Of a DNA stretch of 64,000 nt, positions 26,342-34,307 are shown one piece after another. The stretch's first letter is position 1. Each line of letters opens with the position of its first letter. This stretch comes from JABMQB01 sp963666575. Its GTDB lineage: Bacteria > Bacteroidota > Bacteroidia > Bacteroidales > Prolixibacteraceae. The notes beneath the pieces were generated by a model. It was not told the DNA's origin, did no database searches, and saw only the letters and a list, made by a program, of their open reading frames with translations. A program made the position numbers and the translations under genes. The stretch spans positions 62,001 through 126,000 of the forward strand of contig CAXXYG010000002.1 in the NCBI GenBank assembly GCA_963666575.2, given 5' to 3'.

Positions 26342-27943
26342 TTACTGCAGGATACCTAAGTTTTCTGCCCATTCATTATATCTATTTGCCAGATTTTTTA
26401 ATGTATCAGGTTCTGAAAGAGCCAGGTTTACTAGTTCTGTCCGGTCCGATTTGAGGTTGTAAAGCTCCCATTTCCCGGCATCTTTCGAAACCAGTTTCCA
26501 ATGACCCATTCGAACAGCCTTATTGCCTTCATGCTCCCAAAAGAGGAGGTTGTGCGGTTCACGTATATTCCCTTCAAAAATGGGAAGGAGGCTTTTCCCT
26601 CGAAGTGGAGAAACTGGCTTATTTCTGAATTCTTCCGGATAATTTGTGCCTGCAATATCGCAGCAAGTTGCCATAATATCTACAATGTGCCCAGGTTGAT
26701 TTGTTAATCCTCCCCTGTCGGTTAATTTTTCTGGCCAGCGGGCAATTAAGGGTGTTGATATTCCACCTTCATGAACCCAGTGTTTAAACATTCGGAAAGG
26801 GGTATTGCTTAAGTTTGCCCACGAACGGCCGTAGCTCAAATATGAATCAACCGTACCCGGGTCTCCGCTGGTTTCCCAAAACTGTTGCCCTATAGGCCCG
26901 CCTTCATGGCAACCTCCATTATCCGATAAAAATAAAACAAGTGTATTATCGGTGGCATTTATACCATCAAGGGCATCCATAATTTCACCTATACCCTGGT
27001 CCATCCGGTCGATCTGAGCAGCGTAAATGGCCATTAACAAATCCATGTGTTCTTTTTGTTCCTGAGGTAAACTTTCCCAAGCCGATACTTCCGAATCACG
27101 CGGGCTTAATTTTAGTTCATCACCAATAACTCTCATTTTAGCCATTTTTTCAAATCGGGCTATTCGCAGCGAATCCCAGCCAACAATAAATTTACCCTTG
27201 TACTTTTTAATATCTTCGGGCCAGGCATGTAATGGCCAGTGTGGAGCGGTATATGCAACATACAGAAAAAATGGTTGTTGCTTTTCTCCTGCTTTCCCAA
27301 TGTATTTTAAAGCATTTTCGGTAATGGCATCAGTCATGTAAAAACCTTTGTTGGGAGGCATATATTCAGTTGAATCAATAGCAAAATGACGTTTGATGCC
27401 TTCTTTTTTGGTACGGCTAATGTCCCAATAATTGGCAGCTCCGCTTATTAGGCCATAGTAATTATCAAATCCACGGTTGGTTGGCCAGTTGGGCTGTTCT
27501 TCGCCAACATGCCACTTGCCCGACATAGCAGTATAATATCCAGCTGATTTAAGTACCTCTGCAATGGTGACACATTTATCGTTTAAATGGCCTAAATATA
27601 CCGGATTTGTTTCGTTGGGGTTTGAATTAACCATATGTCCCATGCCACTTTCGTGAGGGTAAATACCTGTTAGTAATGAAGCCCTTGTTGGGCAACAACG
27701 CGCTGCATTGTAAAATTGAGTAAACCGTAATCCTTCTGAGGCAAGCCTATCGAGGTTGGGTGTATTTACTTCACCACCGTAACTGCCTATATCGGAATAA
27801 CCCATGTCATCAGCTAATATTATAACAATATTTGGTTGATTTGTTTCGGCTTTTTTGCGGTTTGGTTGACAGGAAATAATTATAAATACAATTAAGCAAA
27901 AAAGGAAGGATTGCCGCAAATAATAGGTAGAAGCCTTTTTCAT
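26342..27943 (-). CDS. Type I sulfatase (arylsulfatase-like) lipoprotein
   Basis: A 533-residue sulfatase with a lipoprotein signal peptide (FIIISC, Cys25), so it is probably anchored in the periplasm or outer membrane. The metal site begins with NIVIILADDMGYSD. The modification motif reads CCPTRASLLTG: Cys83 is the residue predicted to become formylglycine, which needs a maturase (anSME) encoded elsewhere. The C-terminal SNTPFRMFKHWVHEGGISTPLIARWP is typical of the family. Substrate may be a sulfated glycan, as usual for marine Bacteroidota, but no SusC/D pair or glycosidase is next to it. Confidence 0.93.
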   Translation of the reverse strand: MKKASTYYLRQSFLFCLIVFIIISCQPNRKKAETNQPNIVIILADDMGYSDIGSYGGEVNTPNLDRLASEGLRFTQFYNAARCCPTRASLLTGIYPHESGMGHMVNSNPNETNPVYLGHLNDKCVTIAEVLKSAGYYTAMSGKWHVGEEQPNWPTNRGFDNYYGLISGAANYWDISRTKKEGIKRHFAIDSTEYMPPNKGFYMTDAITENALKYIGKAGEKQQPFFLYVAYTAPHWPLHAWPEDIKKYKGKFIVGWDSLRIARFEKMAKMRVIGDELKLSPRDSEVSAWESLPQEQKEHMDLLMAIYAAQIDRMDQGIGEIMDALDGINATDNTLVLFLSDNGGCHEGGPIGQQFWETSGDPGTVDSYLSYGRSWANLSNTPFRMFKHWVHEGGISTPLIARWPEKLTDRGGLTNQPGHIVDIMATCCDIAGTNYPEEFRNKPVSPLRGKSLLPIFEGNIREPHNLLFWEHEGNKAVRMGHWKLVSKDAGKWELYNLKSDRTELVNLALSEPDTLKNLANRYNEWAENLGILQ

Positions 27944-28045
27944 AAGTTTAGTTTAAACCTTAAAATTAAGCTATTTATAGGAGATAGGCTAACATCATAG
28001 AGATTTTCATTATTCAAAACAATCCTGATAAGGAAAGGCAGGGAA

Positions 28046-28393
28046 TTATAGATTTATCACTTTTTCTGAAATTTTCTGAAGCTCTATAATATCCATCATT
28101 GTTCCGGCAATACCAACTTCCACTTTCTGCAAAAGGTTAAAATGGTTTAAGCAGGTTTTGCAGGCTATGAGTTTAACTCCTTTTATTTCAAGGTCTTGCA
28201 ATTCAGGAATCACCGGAGAACCAGAGCAAATAAGTTTTACTCCACCATTGTAAAAAGTAATAAACTGGGGTAAATCTTCTTCTTCATTAATAAGCTTTAG
28301 GTAGTTGGCTACTAGCTGAAGCCCTAAAGTTTCATCGCCTGTTCCCATACCGTTTTGTGTAATTTGAAGGAGTGTGTTTTTAAGGTTTTTCAT
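28046..28393 (-). CDS. DsrE/YedF-like protein
   Basis: A 115-residue cytosolic protein of the DsrE/F-like fold. The C-terminal part KLIACKTCLNHFNLLQKVEVGIAGTMMDI closely resembles the C-terminal domain of YedF-like proteins, in which a conserved cysteine lies in the same C-x-T-C-L segment. The N-terminal TusA-like domain of full YedF is absent. It may take part in sulfur or selenium trafficking; this is a family inference. The next gene upstream (the attenuator region at 28.5 kb) is divergent. Confidence 0.72.
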   Translation of the reverse strand: MKNLKNTLLQITQNGMGTGDETLGLQLVANYLKLINEEEDLPQFITFYNGGVKLICSGSPVIPELQDLEIKGVKLIACKTCLNHFNLLQKVEVGIAGTMMDIIELQKISEKVINL

Positions 28394-28494
28394 GTGTAAG
28401 GTTTTTTGTGAAATTAATATTCTTAAGAGAATTCAATGAAGTTTTCGGTGATCAGCCTTGAAGTAGTTAATCATTATTTAACAATAAAAACGAA

Positions 28495-28525
28495 TTGATA
28501 CAAAAGAGATATTTTTTTACTTTCT
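28495..28525 (+). promoter_or_regulatory. Putative promoter of the tandem attenuator region
   Basis: TTG (28495-28497), a 20-base spacer and TACTTTCT (28518-28525), one base off the TAnnTTTG -7 consensus. Transcription would begin near 28532, a few bases ahead of the first leader-peptide ATG at 28536. Confidence 0.45.
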
Positions 28526-28535
28526 TTGTTTTGTA

Positions 28536-28604
28536 ATGAAAACAAAATCAATTCATATTATTCTTCTTACAGCAGCAACTATCGTGGCAGTCAAGCCCGA
28601 TTAG
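28536..28604 (+). CDS. Leader peptide 1 of a tandem attenuator
   Basis: A 22-codon frame with ATG at 28536 and TAG at 28602. It is dense in branched-chain and related codons: Ile at 28551, 28557, 28560 and 28581, Leu at 28563 and 28566, Val at 28584 and 28590, with Thr and Ala between them (segment IHIILLTAATIVAV). Its stop codon overlaps a segment (28603-28616) that can pair, with one bulge, with the left arm of the terminator at 28633. A ribosome at the stop would mask that segment and allow termination; one stalled earlier would leave it free. This is the classical attenuation layout. Confidence 0.7.
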   Translation: MKTKSIHIILLTAATIVAVKPD

Positions 28605-28632
28605 AGAAGAGTATGGAATAAAATATAAACCG

Positions 28633-28670
28633 AAAGGCCATTCTCTTTTACAGAGGATGGCCTTTTTATT
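28633..28670 (+). terminator. Attenuator terminator 1
   Basis: A long stem (AAAGGCCAT 28633-28641 with ATGGCCTTT 28657-28665, extended inward by CTCT/AGAG) is followed by a T-rich tract. It begins 28 bases after leader peptide 1. A competing helix is possible: 28638-28646 (CCATTCTCT) with AGAGA and ATGG at 28603-28616. Confidence 0.82.
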
Positions 28671-28674
28671 TGGA

Positions 28675-28743
28675 ATGAACAGTAATATTAAAAATAATCT
28701 TGTCGCAGTAGCAGCGATTATCCGTGTGAAAGGATTCACATAG
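28675..28743 (+). CDS. Leader peptide 2 of a tandem attenuator
   Basis: A second 22-codon frame, exactly as long as the first (ATG 28675, TAG 28741). It contains LVAVAAIIRV: Leu 28699, Val 28702, 28708 and 28726, Ile 28687, 28717 and 28720, and four Ala codons. As in unit 1, the distance from stop to terminator is about 27 bases. The bases at the stop (GGAACGGG, 28743-28750) can pair with CCCTTTCT in the left arm of terminator 2, apart from one mismatch. The parallel design of both units supports function. Confidence 0.68.
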   Translation: MNSNIKNNLVAVAAIIRVKGFT

Positions 28744-28770
28744 GAACGGGACTGTCATGCATTTTTTAGC

Positions 28771-28813
28771 AAAGCCCTTTCTGGTGTGAAAAACCGGAAA
28801 GGGCTTTTTGTTT
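28771..28813 (+). terminator. Attenuator terminator 2
   Basis: A 15-bp stem, with one G-U pair, between 28771-28785 and 28793-28807, a seven-base loop, and a T-rich tract (28805-28813). It lies 29 bases before the aminotransferase ATG at 28842, so it controls entry into that gene. Confidence 0.85.
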
Positions 28814-28841
28814 GCTTTTTATTCATCCTAAAATAAATACA

Positions 28842-30056
28842 ATGAAAAACTTTTTTCTTGAAACAAAATTGTCGGGACAGTACAAGAACATTCCGGAATC
28901 GTTTGTACGTAACATTTTAAATGTTGCTAATCAGAAAGGTATGATTTCGTTTGCCGGAGGATTGCCAAATCCTGATTTTTTCCCGATACAGGCACTTACA
29001 GAGTCGGCTTCGGCTGTTATGCAGCAACACGGCAAATCAATTTTACAGTATGCCGGATCATTGGGGTATTACCCTTTGCGCGAATGGATTGCATTGCGTT
29101 ACAGTAAAAAATATAAAATGGATATTACCCCCGAAATGGTAGTAATTACCAATGGCTCACAGCAGGCAATCGATATTATTTCAAAAATAATGATTGATAA
29201 AGGAGATGGTGTAATTGTTGAAAAACCCAGTTATTTGGGGGCTATTCAGGCATTATCAGCTTATCAGCCACAATTCCTGGAAGTTGATTTGGAAACTGAT
29301 GGGCCAAACTTAACACAAGTTGAAGAGTATTTTTTGGACAAAAATGTTAAAATGATGTATTCAGTGCCGAATGCACAAAATCCATCGGGTATTAGTTATT
29401 CTATTGAAAAAAGGCAAACCCTGGCATGTTTATTAAAAGTATACAATCAGTTTTTATTGGAAGATGACCCTTACAATGAGATCTGCTTTAAAGGTGATTT
29501 CCCTGAGCCTATTAAAAAATTAGCTCCTGATAATGTTGCATGGACAGGTTCATTTTCGAAAATGGTGGCTCCCGGATTACGAAATGGATGGATAATTTTA
29601 CCTCCTGAGTTGGTACCTCATTTTGACAAGGCAAAACAATCGACGGATTTAAATCCTAATAACTTAACTCAATATGTGTTGCATCACTTCCTGACAAACA
29701 ACAACCTTGATGAACATTTAGTACAAATCAGGCAGCAATATGCATCGCAATGCGATTATATGAGCCAAATGATTTTAAGGTACTTGCCAGCCGAAGTTAA
29801 AAGTACAAATCCTGCAGGTGGAATGTTTATCTGGCTTACACTCCCCAAGGGTATCTCGTCAGAATACCTGATAAAGAAGGTAATTAACCGGGGAGTTATT
29901 TTTGTGCCCGGGAAGTCGTTTTATGTTAATGGGGATGGAAGTCAGAATATCAGGATGAATTTCACAAATGCCAGTTTCCAGAACATTAAAAAGGGTGTTC
30001 AGATAATAGGTGAAGAGATTAAAAAAATTGGCGTTAGAAATGCTGTAGTAGTTTAA
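28842..30056 (+). CDS. PLP-dependent aminotransferase, LysN/MocR-domain type, attenuator-controlled
   Basis: A 404-residue fold-type I aminotransferase of the group containing 2-aminoadipate aminotransferase (LysN) and other broad-range amino-acid aminotransferases. Diagnostic blocks are ISFAGGLPNPDFFP, ITNGSQQAIDIISKIM, SVPNAQNPSGISYS, LLEDDPYNEICF and GSFSKMVAPGLRNGW with the PLP lysine. The ATG at 28842 follows terminator 2; the longer frame from 28812 starts inside its T tract. Two Ile/Leu/Val/Ala-rich leader peptides upstream suggest that branched-chain amino acids control expression, which would fit a role in branched-chain amino-acid transamination. The substrate remains an inference. 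Confidence 0.85.
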   Translation: MKNFFLETKLSGQYKNIPESFVRNILNVANQKGMISFAGGLPNPDFFPIQALTESASAVMQQHGKSILQYAGSLGYYPLREWIALRYSKKYKMDITPEMVVITNGSQQAIDIISKIMIDKGDGVIVEKPSYLGAIQALSAYQPQFLEVDLETDGPNLTQVEEYFLDKNVKMMYSVPNAQNPSGISYSIEKRQTLACLLKVYNQFLLEDDPYNEICFKGDFPEPIKKLAPDNVAWTGSFSKMVAPGLRNGWIILPPELVPHFDKAKQSTDLNPNNLTQYVLHHFLTNNNLDEHLVQIRQQYASQCDYMSQMILRYLPAEVKSTNPAGGMFIWLTLPKGISSEYLIKKVINRGVIFVPGKSFYVNGDGSQNIRMNFTNASFQNIKKGVQIIGEEIKKIGVRNAVVV

Positions 30057-30207
30057 CTTTCATTTGTGAAGATTTAATGTTTTTATGGAGTATTATTGTA
30101 TTAATGAATTCTATTCTTAAAAAGTATTAAAAATGGCTACAGCTTTTTTAAGTTTTAATATTTATAAATATTTTTGTGCTTGTTTAATAAAATCAAAATT
30201 AGAAAAG

Positions 30208-31341
30208 ATGACTAGAGCATTTCAGATTATTACACTAACCTTTGTTTTGTTCGGATTAGCTGGTTGTAAACAGGAAGAACCAGAACGATTATTTGATAAA
30301 GAATATTCTGAAGTTATTAAAGAAATCAGAAAAGAATTACTTTTTTATATGACGAGTAATTCAATTCCGGGTGGCTCAATTTCTGTTTCTATCGATGGAA
30401 AAACTGTTTGGTCTGAAGGTATTGGAATAGCTTCTAAAGACCTTGATGTACCGGCCAAAAGGAATACAAAATTCAGAATTGGGAAAATAACACAGCTGTT
30501 AACTGCATTAACATATGAGAACCTGGTAGCTGAAAATATTCTTCACCCCGATTCGACGATTCAGGCTTATGTACCCGAATTTCCTGTTAAAAAAGAACCA
30601 ATTTCTATTCAGCACCTTGTTAACCATACTTCTGGGATTCGCCCCCCTACTGAGAAAGAAAGCGACTATTATGGAATATACCGGTCGTTAAAACAAGGTT
30701 TAAAAGATTTTGAAAATGATGAATTGATGTATCCTCCCGGAGTTTTACAAAACCTCTCAATGTTTAATTATAATTTGTTGGGGGTTGCAATTGAAAACGC
30801 TACCAAGAAAAGGTTTTACGAAGTTATGAAGAACTATGTCATTGATACGTTAGGATTGGACAACACTGTCCCCGATAATGTATTTGCTAGTATAAAAGGA
30901 AGGTCCAATTTTTATGACCTGAATTACATTTCACAATTAAGGAGTGCGGTTACTAAAGATTTGCGTTTTAAATTGCCTTCCGAAGGTTATTTATCAACCG
31001 CCGACGATTTGGTTAAACTGGTTAATATGTTGCTAAAACCGGGGATAATTGATAAGAAAATCTGTGATAAGTTTTTTACTCCATCTATGCTTAGTGCTGT
31101 TAGTCAAGCAAAATGGGTAAACGGCTGGTATAAGTTTGAAGATACGAAGAATAATGTTTTTTTTGGTGCCAGGGCCGAAGTATATGGCGGTGGTGGCACT
31201 TTGATGGTATGCCCTGAAAAAAATATAGTGATAGCCTACCTTCTGAATGTAAATGATAAAATGGACGAAGCTCCTGTTTTAAGGATCGCCGGTAATTTTA
31301 TTGATTTTATAAATCCTCAGGAAGAAAAGGAAAGTAATTAA
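30208..31341 (+). CDS. Beta-lactamase-fold lipoprotein lacking catalytic residues
   Basis: A 377-residue lipoprotein (lipobox LAGC, Cys20) with the full fold of serine beta-lactamase/class C penicillin-binding esterases: KFRIGKITQLLTAL, ISIQHLVNHTSGI, MYPPG, NYNLLGVAIENA and YGGGGTLMV. All three catalytic motifs have changed. The usual S-x-x-K is K93-I-T-Q96; the Y-x-N is L183-S-M185; the H/K-x-G is Y326-G-G. The fold is conserved but hydrolysis by the normal mechanism is not possible, so it is probably a binding protein or regulator. Start at the ATG at 30208; a -7-like TATTTTTG (30169-30176) precedes it. Confidence 0.85.
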   Translation: MTRAFQIITLTFVLFGLAGCKQEEPERLFDKEYSEVIKEIRKELLFYMTSNSIPGGSISVSIDGKTVWSEGIGIASKDLDVPAKRNTKFRIGKITQLLTALTYENLVAENILHPDSTIQAYVPEFPVKKEPISIQHLVNHTSGIRPPTEKESDYYGIYRSLKQGLKDFENDELMYPPGVLQNLSMFNYNLLGVAIENATKKRFYEVMKNYVIDTLGLDNTVPDNVFASIKGRSNFYDLNYISQLRSAVTKDLRFKLPSEGYLSTADDLVKLVNMLLKPGIIDKKICDKFFTPSMLSAVSQAKWVNGWYKFEDTKNNVFFGARAEVYGGGGTLMVCPEKNIVIAYLLNVNDKMDEAPVLRIAGNFIDFINPQEEKESN

Positions 31342-31394
31342 ACTCTGCCCTCAAATGTAAAAAGTAGTTAACTTTATGGAAATTTCACTTTCGT

Positions 31395-32015
31395 ATGGAA
31401 ACATTACTTTTTACAGGTGTGATAATTGGCCTGGCAGCAGGCATAATTTTGTCATTCTATTTATTTAAAAGAAGAAGTTTAAAAACAGTAAAAGAACAAT
31501 CGCATGTATTGCTTGAAAAAGTACGGCAGGTATGCAAACTAATTACGGTTGAAGGTGAGTTTTCAGAAATTTTTACGCACCGCGATGGAAAAGGGCTGTT
31601 TTTTAATCTGTTTCAATTGGAAAAAAAAGCCCTGATTATAGTGAAAGCCAAGGTACTTATTGGATTTGATTTAACAAAAGTAAATATCAGTGTTGAAGCC
31701 GATAAAAAGGCCGTCAGGCTCACGAAGTTCCCCAATCCATCAATTATGAGTATTGAAACCGATGTGGAGTATTACGATATTCAGAAAGGAATTATCAATA
31801 AATTTTCGGAGGCCGACCTTACCAATTTGAATAAAAAAGCCAAAGAATTAATCCGGGAGAAAGCTGAGGGCAGCCATTTAATGCGAATAGCAAGCAATCA
31901 GGCTAACGATACATTATTTGTTATAAAACAATTGATTGAGTCGCTTGGGTGGGAACTAAATTCCGAATCGCCTTTAAAAATTGAAGAGCCGGAAAAAATT
32001 CCACTGGATAAATAA
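31395..32015 (+). CDS. DUF4230 family membrane-anchored protein
   Basis: A 206-residue protein with one N-terminal membrane segment (about residues 4-24) followed by a DUF4230 domain: KLITVEGEFSEIFTHRD, then KALIIVKAKVLIGFDLTKV and IETDVEYYDIQKG. The family is widespread in Bacteroidota and Firmicutes and has no known function. It lies 53 bases after the beta-lactamase-fold gene on the same strand; no terminator separates them. Confidence 0.8.
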   Translation: METLLFTGVIIGLAAGIILSFYLFKRRSLKTVKEQSHVLLEKVRQVCKLITVEGEFSEIFTHRDGKGLFFNLFQLEKKALIIVKAKVLIGFDLTKVNISVEADKKAVRLTKFPNPSIMSIETDVEYYDIQKGIINKFSEADLTNLNKKAKELIREKAEGSHLMRIASNQANDTLFVIKQLIESLGWELNSESPLKIEEPEKIPLDK

Positions 32016-32244
32016 AAGTTATTTTAAGATATACTGCCTATAATTCCTTAAGATCCAGATTTTTATAGTAATATGATGTTTTCATCCAGTAATATTTATC
32101 TGCAAAATAATTTAATCTCAACTATTGATAACTCTATAGTATAAAATAAAAATCCAAGTGTTTTTGTTAGTTATTATTCTTACCACAAAGTGCCACAAAG
32201 AAGTCACAAAGCACTAAAAGAAAGAAAAAAAGCAGATAGGAATT

Positions 32245-33195
32245 TTAAGAAAAAAGTGAATCGACAAATTCTTTGCGCCTGAAAATCTGGAGGTCTTCCA
32301 TTTTTTCGCCGATACCAATATATTTTACAGGAATTTTAAATTGGTCGGAAATACCAATTACCACTCCCCCTTTGGCTGTCCCATCGAGTTTTGTAAGGGC
32401 CAGCGAACTAACTTCGGTAGCAAGCGTAAACTGTTTGGCTTGTTCAAAGGCATTTTGCCCGGTCGACCCATCCAGCACCAGCAATATTTCGTGTGGGGCA
32501 TTGGGGATCACTTTTTGCATTACTTTTTTAATTTTCGACAGCTCATTCATCAGGTTGATTTTGTTGTGCAACCTTCCGGCTGTGTCGATTATAACCACAT
32601 CGGCATTATTGGTTTTCCCCGATGAAAGTGTATCGAAAGCAACTGAAGCGGGGTCAGAGCCCATTTTTTGTTTAATTAGCGGAACATCTACTCTGTCGGC
32701 CCATATTTGTAATTGGTCAATGGCAGCTGCCCTGAATGTATCCGCTGCACCTAAATAAACATTTTTGCCGGCCTTTTTAAAATTGTAAGCCAATTTACCT
32801 ATGGTTGTAGTTTTTCCAACTCCATTGACCCCGACAACCATAATTACATATGGGTCACCATTCTCAGGTAGTTCATATTCAATATCATCGCCCGAATTAT
32901 TTTCTTCGAGTAACGATGCTATTTCTTCTTTTAAAATAACATTCAACTCTGAAACACCCATGTATTTGTCTTTCGATACACGTTTTTCGATGCGTTCAAT
33001 GATTTTAAGCGTTGTGTCTACTCCAACATCTGAAGTAATTAAAACCTCTTCAAGGTTGTCGAGTACTTCATCATCAACTTTTGATTTACCTACAACTGCG
33101 CGCCCAAGCTTTTTAAAAACACTCTCTTTTGTTTTTGACAATCCCTGGTCGAGGCTCTCTTTTTTCTTACTGCTGAAACTACCGAATAAACCCAT
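32245..33195 (-). CDS. ftsY: Signal recognition particle receptor FtsY
   Basis: FtsY is the SRP receptor GTPase that brings ribosome-nascent chains to SecYEG. The 316-residue product has a short N-terminal region, the NG domain with P-loop GVNGVGKTTT (122-131), ADTFRAAAIDQL, DTAGRLHN (G3) and TKLDGTAKGG (G4), and the terminal GEKMEDLQIF. The long acidic A domain of E. coli FtsY is absent, as is usual in this phylum. It follows rpmB-rpmG-DUF4295, from which it is separated by a hairpin (33254-33281). Confidence 0.97.
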   Translation of the reverse strand: MGLFGSFSSKKKESLDQGLSKTKESVFKKLGRAVVGKSKVDDEVLDNLEEVLITSDVGVDTTLKIIERIEKRVSKDKYMGVSELNVILKEEIASLLEENNSGDDIEYELPENGDPYVIMVVGVNGVGKTTTIGKLAYNFKKAGKNVYLGAADTFRAAAIDQLQIWADRVDVPLIKQKMGSDPASVAFDTLSSGKTNNADVVIIDTAGRLHNKINLMNELSKIKKVMQKVIPNAPHEILLVLDGSTGQNAFEQAKQFTLATEVSSLALTKLDGTAKGGVVIGISDQFKIPVKYIGIGEKMEDLQIFRRKEFVDSLFS

Positions 33196-33253
33196 AATAT
33201 CTGGCTTTGGAGGAACGAAAATACTGTTTTTTTTCTAATATCTCATAAACAAA

Positions 33254-33281
33254 AAAGCTCTCACCACACGATGAAAGCTTT
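33254..33281 (-). terminator. Hairpin between the DUF4295 gene and ftsY
   Basis: On the minus strand a 10-bp stem (AAAGCTTTCA / TGAGAGCTTT, one G-U pair) with an eight-base loop is followed by six T. It should end or attenuate the rpmB-rpmG-DUF4295 transcript before ftsY. Confidence 0.78.
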
Positions 33282-33304
33282 TATTAATATACCACGATAT
33301 ATTA

Positions 33305-33457
33305 TTATTTTTTGTAATAATCTTTCACATCATCGTTAGGGATCATTTCTTCTTTAAAAGAATACGCACCGGTTTTAGGTGAGCGTACCATTTTTATTAC
33401 CTTGGCAAAACCTTTACCGGCTCCTTTTTGTAACGACGCAACTGCCTTCTTAGCCAT
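33305..33457 (-). CDS. DUF4295 family small basic protein
   Basis: A 50-residue basic protein beginning MAKKAVASLQKGAGKGFAKV and ending DDVKDYYKK. It matches the DUF4295 family, which occurs in Bacteroidota almost always between rpmG and ftsY, as here. Size, charge and context suggest a ribosome-associated role, but this is inference. It starts eight bases after rpmG. Confidence 0.88.
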   Translation of the reverse strand: MAKKAVASLQKGAGKGFAKVIKMVRSPKTGAYSFKEEMIPNDDVKDYYKK

Positions 33458-33465
33458 ATCTTATA

Positions 33466-33648
33466 TTATTTAATTTCTTTGTGTACTGTTATTTTTTTCA
33501 AAATACGGTTGTATTTTTTTAGCTCCAAGCGCTCAGGAGTATTTTTCCTGTTTTTAGTAGTCACATAGCGTGAAGTCCCAGCTACGCCACTCTCTTTATG
33601 TTCGGTGCATTCAAGTATAACCTGAACCCTGTTCCCTTTTTTAGCCAT
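33466..33648 (-). CDS. rpmG: 50S ribosomal protein L33
   Basis: A 60-residue basic protein with GVAGTSRYVTTKNRKNTPERLELKKYN, characteristic of L33. It has no CxxC zinc knuckles, so it is the zinc-free form: the second position has ECTEHKESG instead. It lies between rpmB and the DUF4295 gene, 10 bases from rpmB. Confidence 0.96.
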   Translation of the reverse strand: MAKKGNRVQVILECTEHKESGVAGTSRYVTTKNRKNTPERLELKKYNRILKKITVHKEIK

Positions 33649-33658
33649 TTTCTAGTCT

Positions 33659-33901
33659 TTAATATTTATTGATATAACCTTTTTCTTTGGCTGTAGTTAA
33701 CGCACTTTTAAGGCCATTTTTATTAATGGTGCGAATTCCTGCAGCCGATACTACTATGTTTACCCAACGGCTTTCTTCAGGTAAAAAGAATTTTTTCTTA
33801 AACAGGTTAACGTTAAAACGTCGTTTTGTACGCCTTTTTGAGTGTGAAACATTGTTTCCCACCATGGCTGTTTTTCCTGTTATTTGACAAACTTTTGACA
33901 T
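33659..33901 (-). CDS. rpmB: 50S ribosomal protein L28
   Basis: An 80-residue protein beginning MSKVCQITGKTAMVGNNVSHSKRRTKR, diagnostic for L28. It is the first gene of rpmB-rpmG-DUF4295; a promoter-like element (33953-33983) is upstream. L28 is needed for late 50S assembly. Confidence 0.97.
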   Translation of the reverse strand: MSKVCQITGKTAMVGNNVSHSKRRTKRRFNVNLFKKKFFLPEESRWVNIVVSAAGIRTINKNGLKSALTTAKEKGYINKY

Positions 33902-34307
33902 CTTTTATAGAATTTCTTTAATATTTTTAACCTACGCTTTTCAAACGGATTGCAAAATAAGTGCTTTTTTAGTAAAAAATCAAGCCTTTACAAAAGTTTT
34001 TTACCATTATATCAACAATTTAATGTTAAAAAACCAATCTGCTTTGGATTCTTTTAGTCATAATTTTTTATTATGAAAAACCACCAGTAACCAAGGCCAC
34101 ATTTTTTTGCGGGCGCAATATAAGCAAACATTTGATAAACAAGACATAGTAATGCTAAATTTTGATATTTTATTACAGCGAATTTTTGATCCTTTTTTTA
34201 CACTTGTAAATATGGCAAATGGTGTTTAAAGAATTAAAACTGTTTTTTGCTTTATTAAATTGAATAATAATTTTAAACTTCTATTTTAGATGTTGATATT
34301 GATTTAA
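33902..34307. other. Gene-free divergent spacer
   Basis: About 406 AT-rich bases between rpmB (minus) and the CPBP protease gene (plus). The left side holds the rpmB promoter element. No small frame with codon-like composition, tRNA, riboswitch or repeat was recognised in the rest. Confidence 0.5.
33953..33983 (-). promoter_or_regulatory. Putative rpmB promoter
   Basis: On the minus strand TTG (complement of 33981-33983) precedes a TATTTTG box (complement of 33953-33959) by 21 bases. The 17 bases TGCAAAATAAGTGCTTT at 33951-33967 recur exactly at 62944-62960, upstream of the PUL sigma gene on the same strand. Confidence 0.45.

Noticed and set aside
28548..28739. Minus-strand open frame of 63 codons across the attenuator region
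   Set aside because: It runs through both leader peptides and terminator 1 on the opposite strand, has no recognisable features, and is explained by the inverted-repeat-rich leader DNA.
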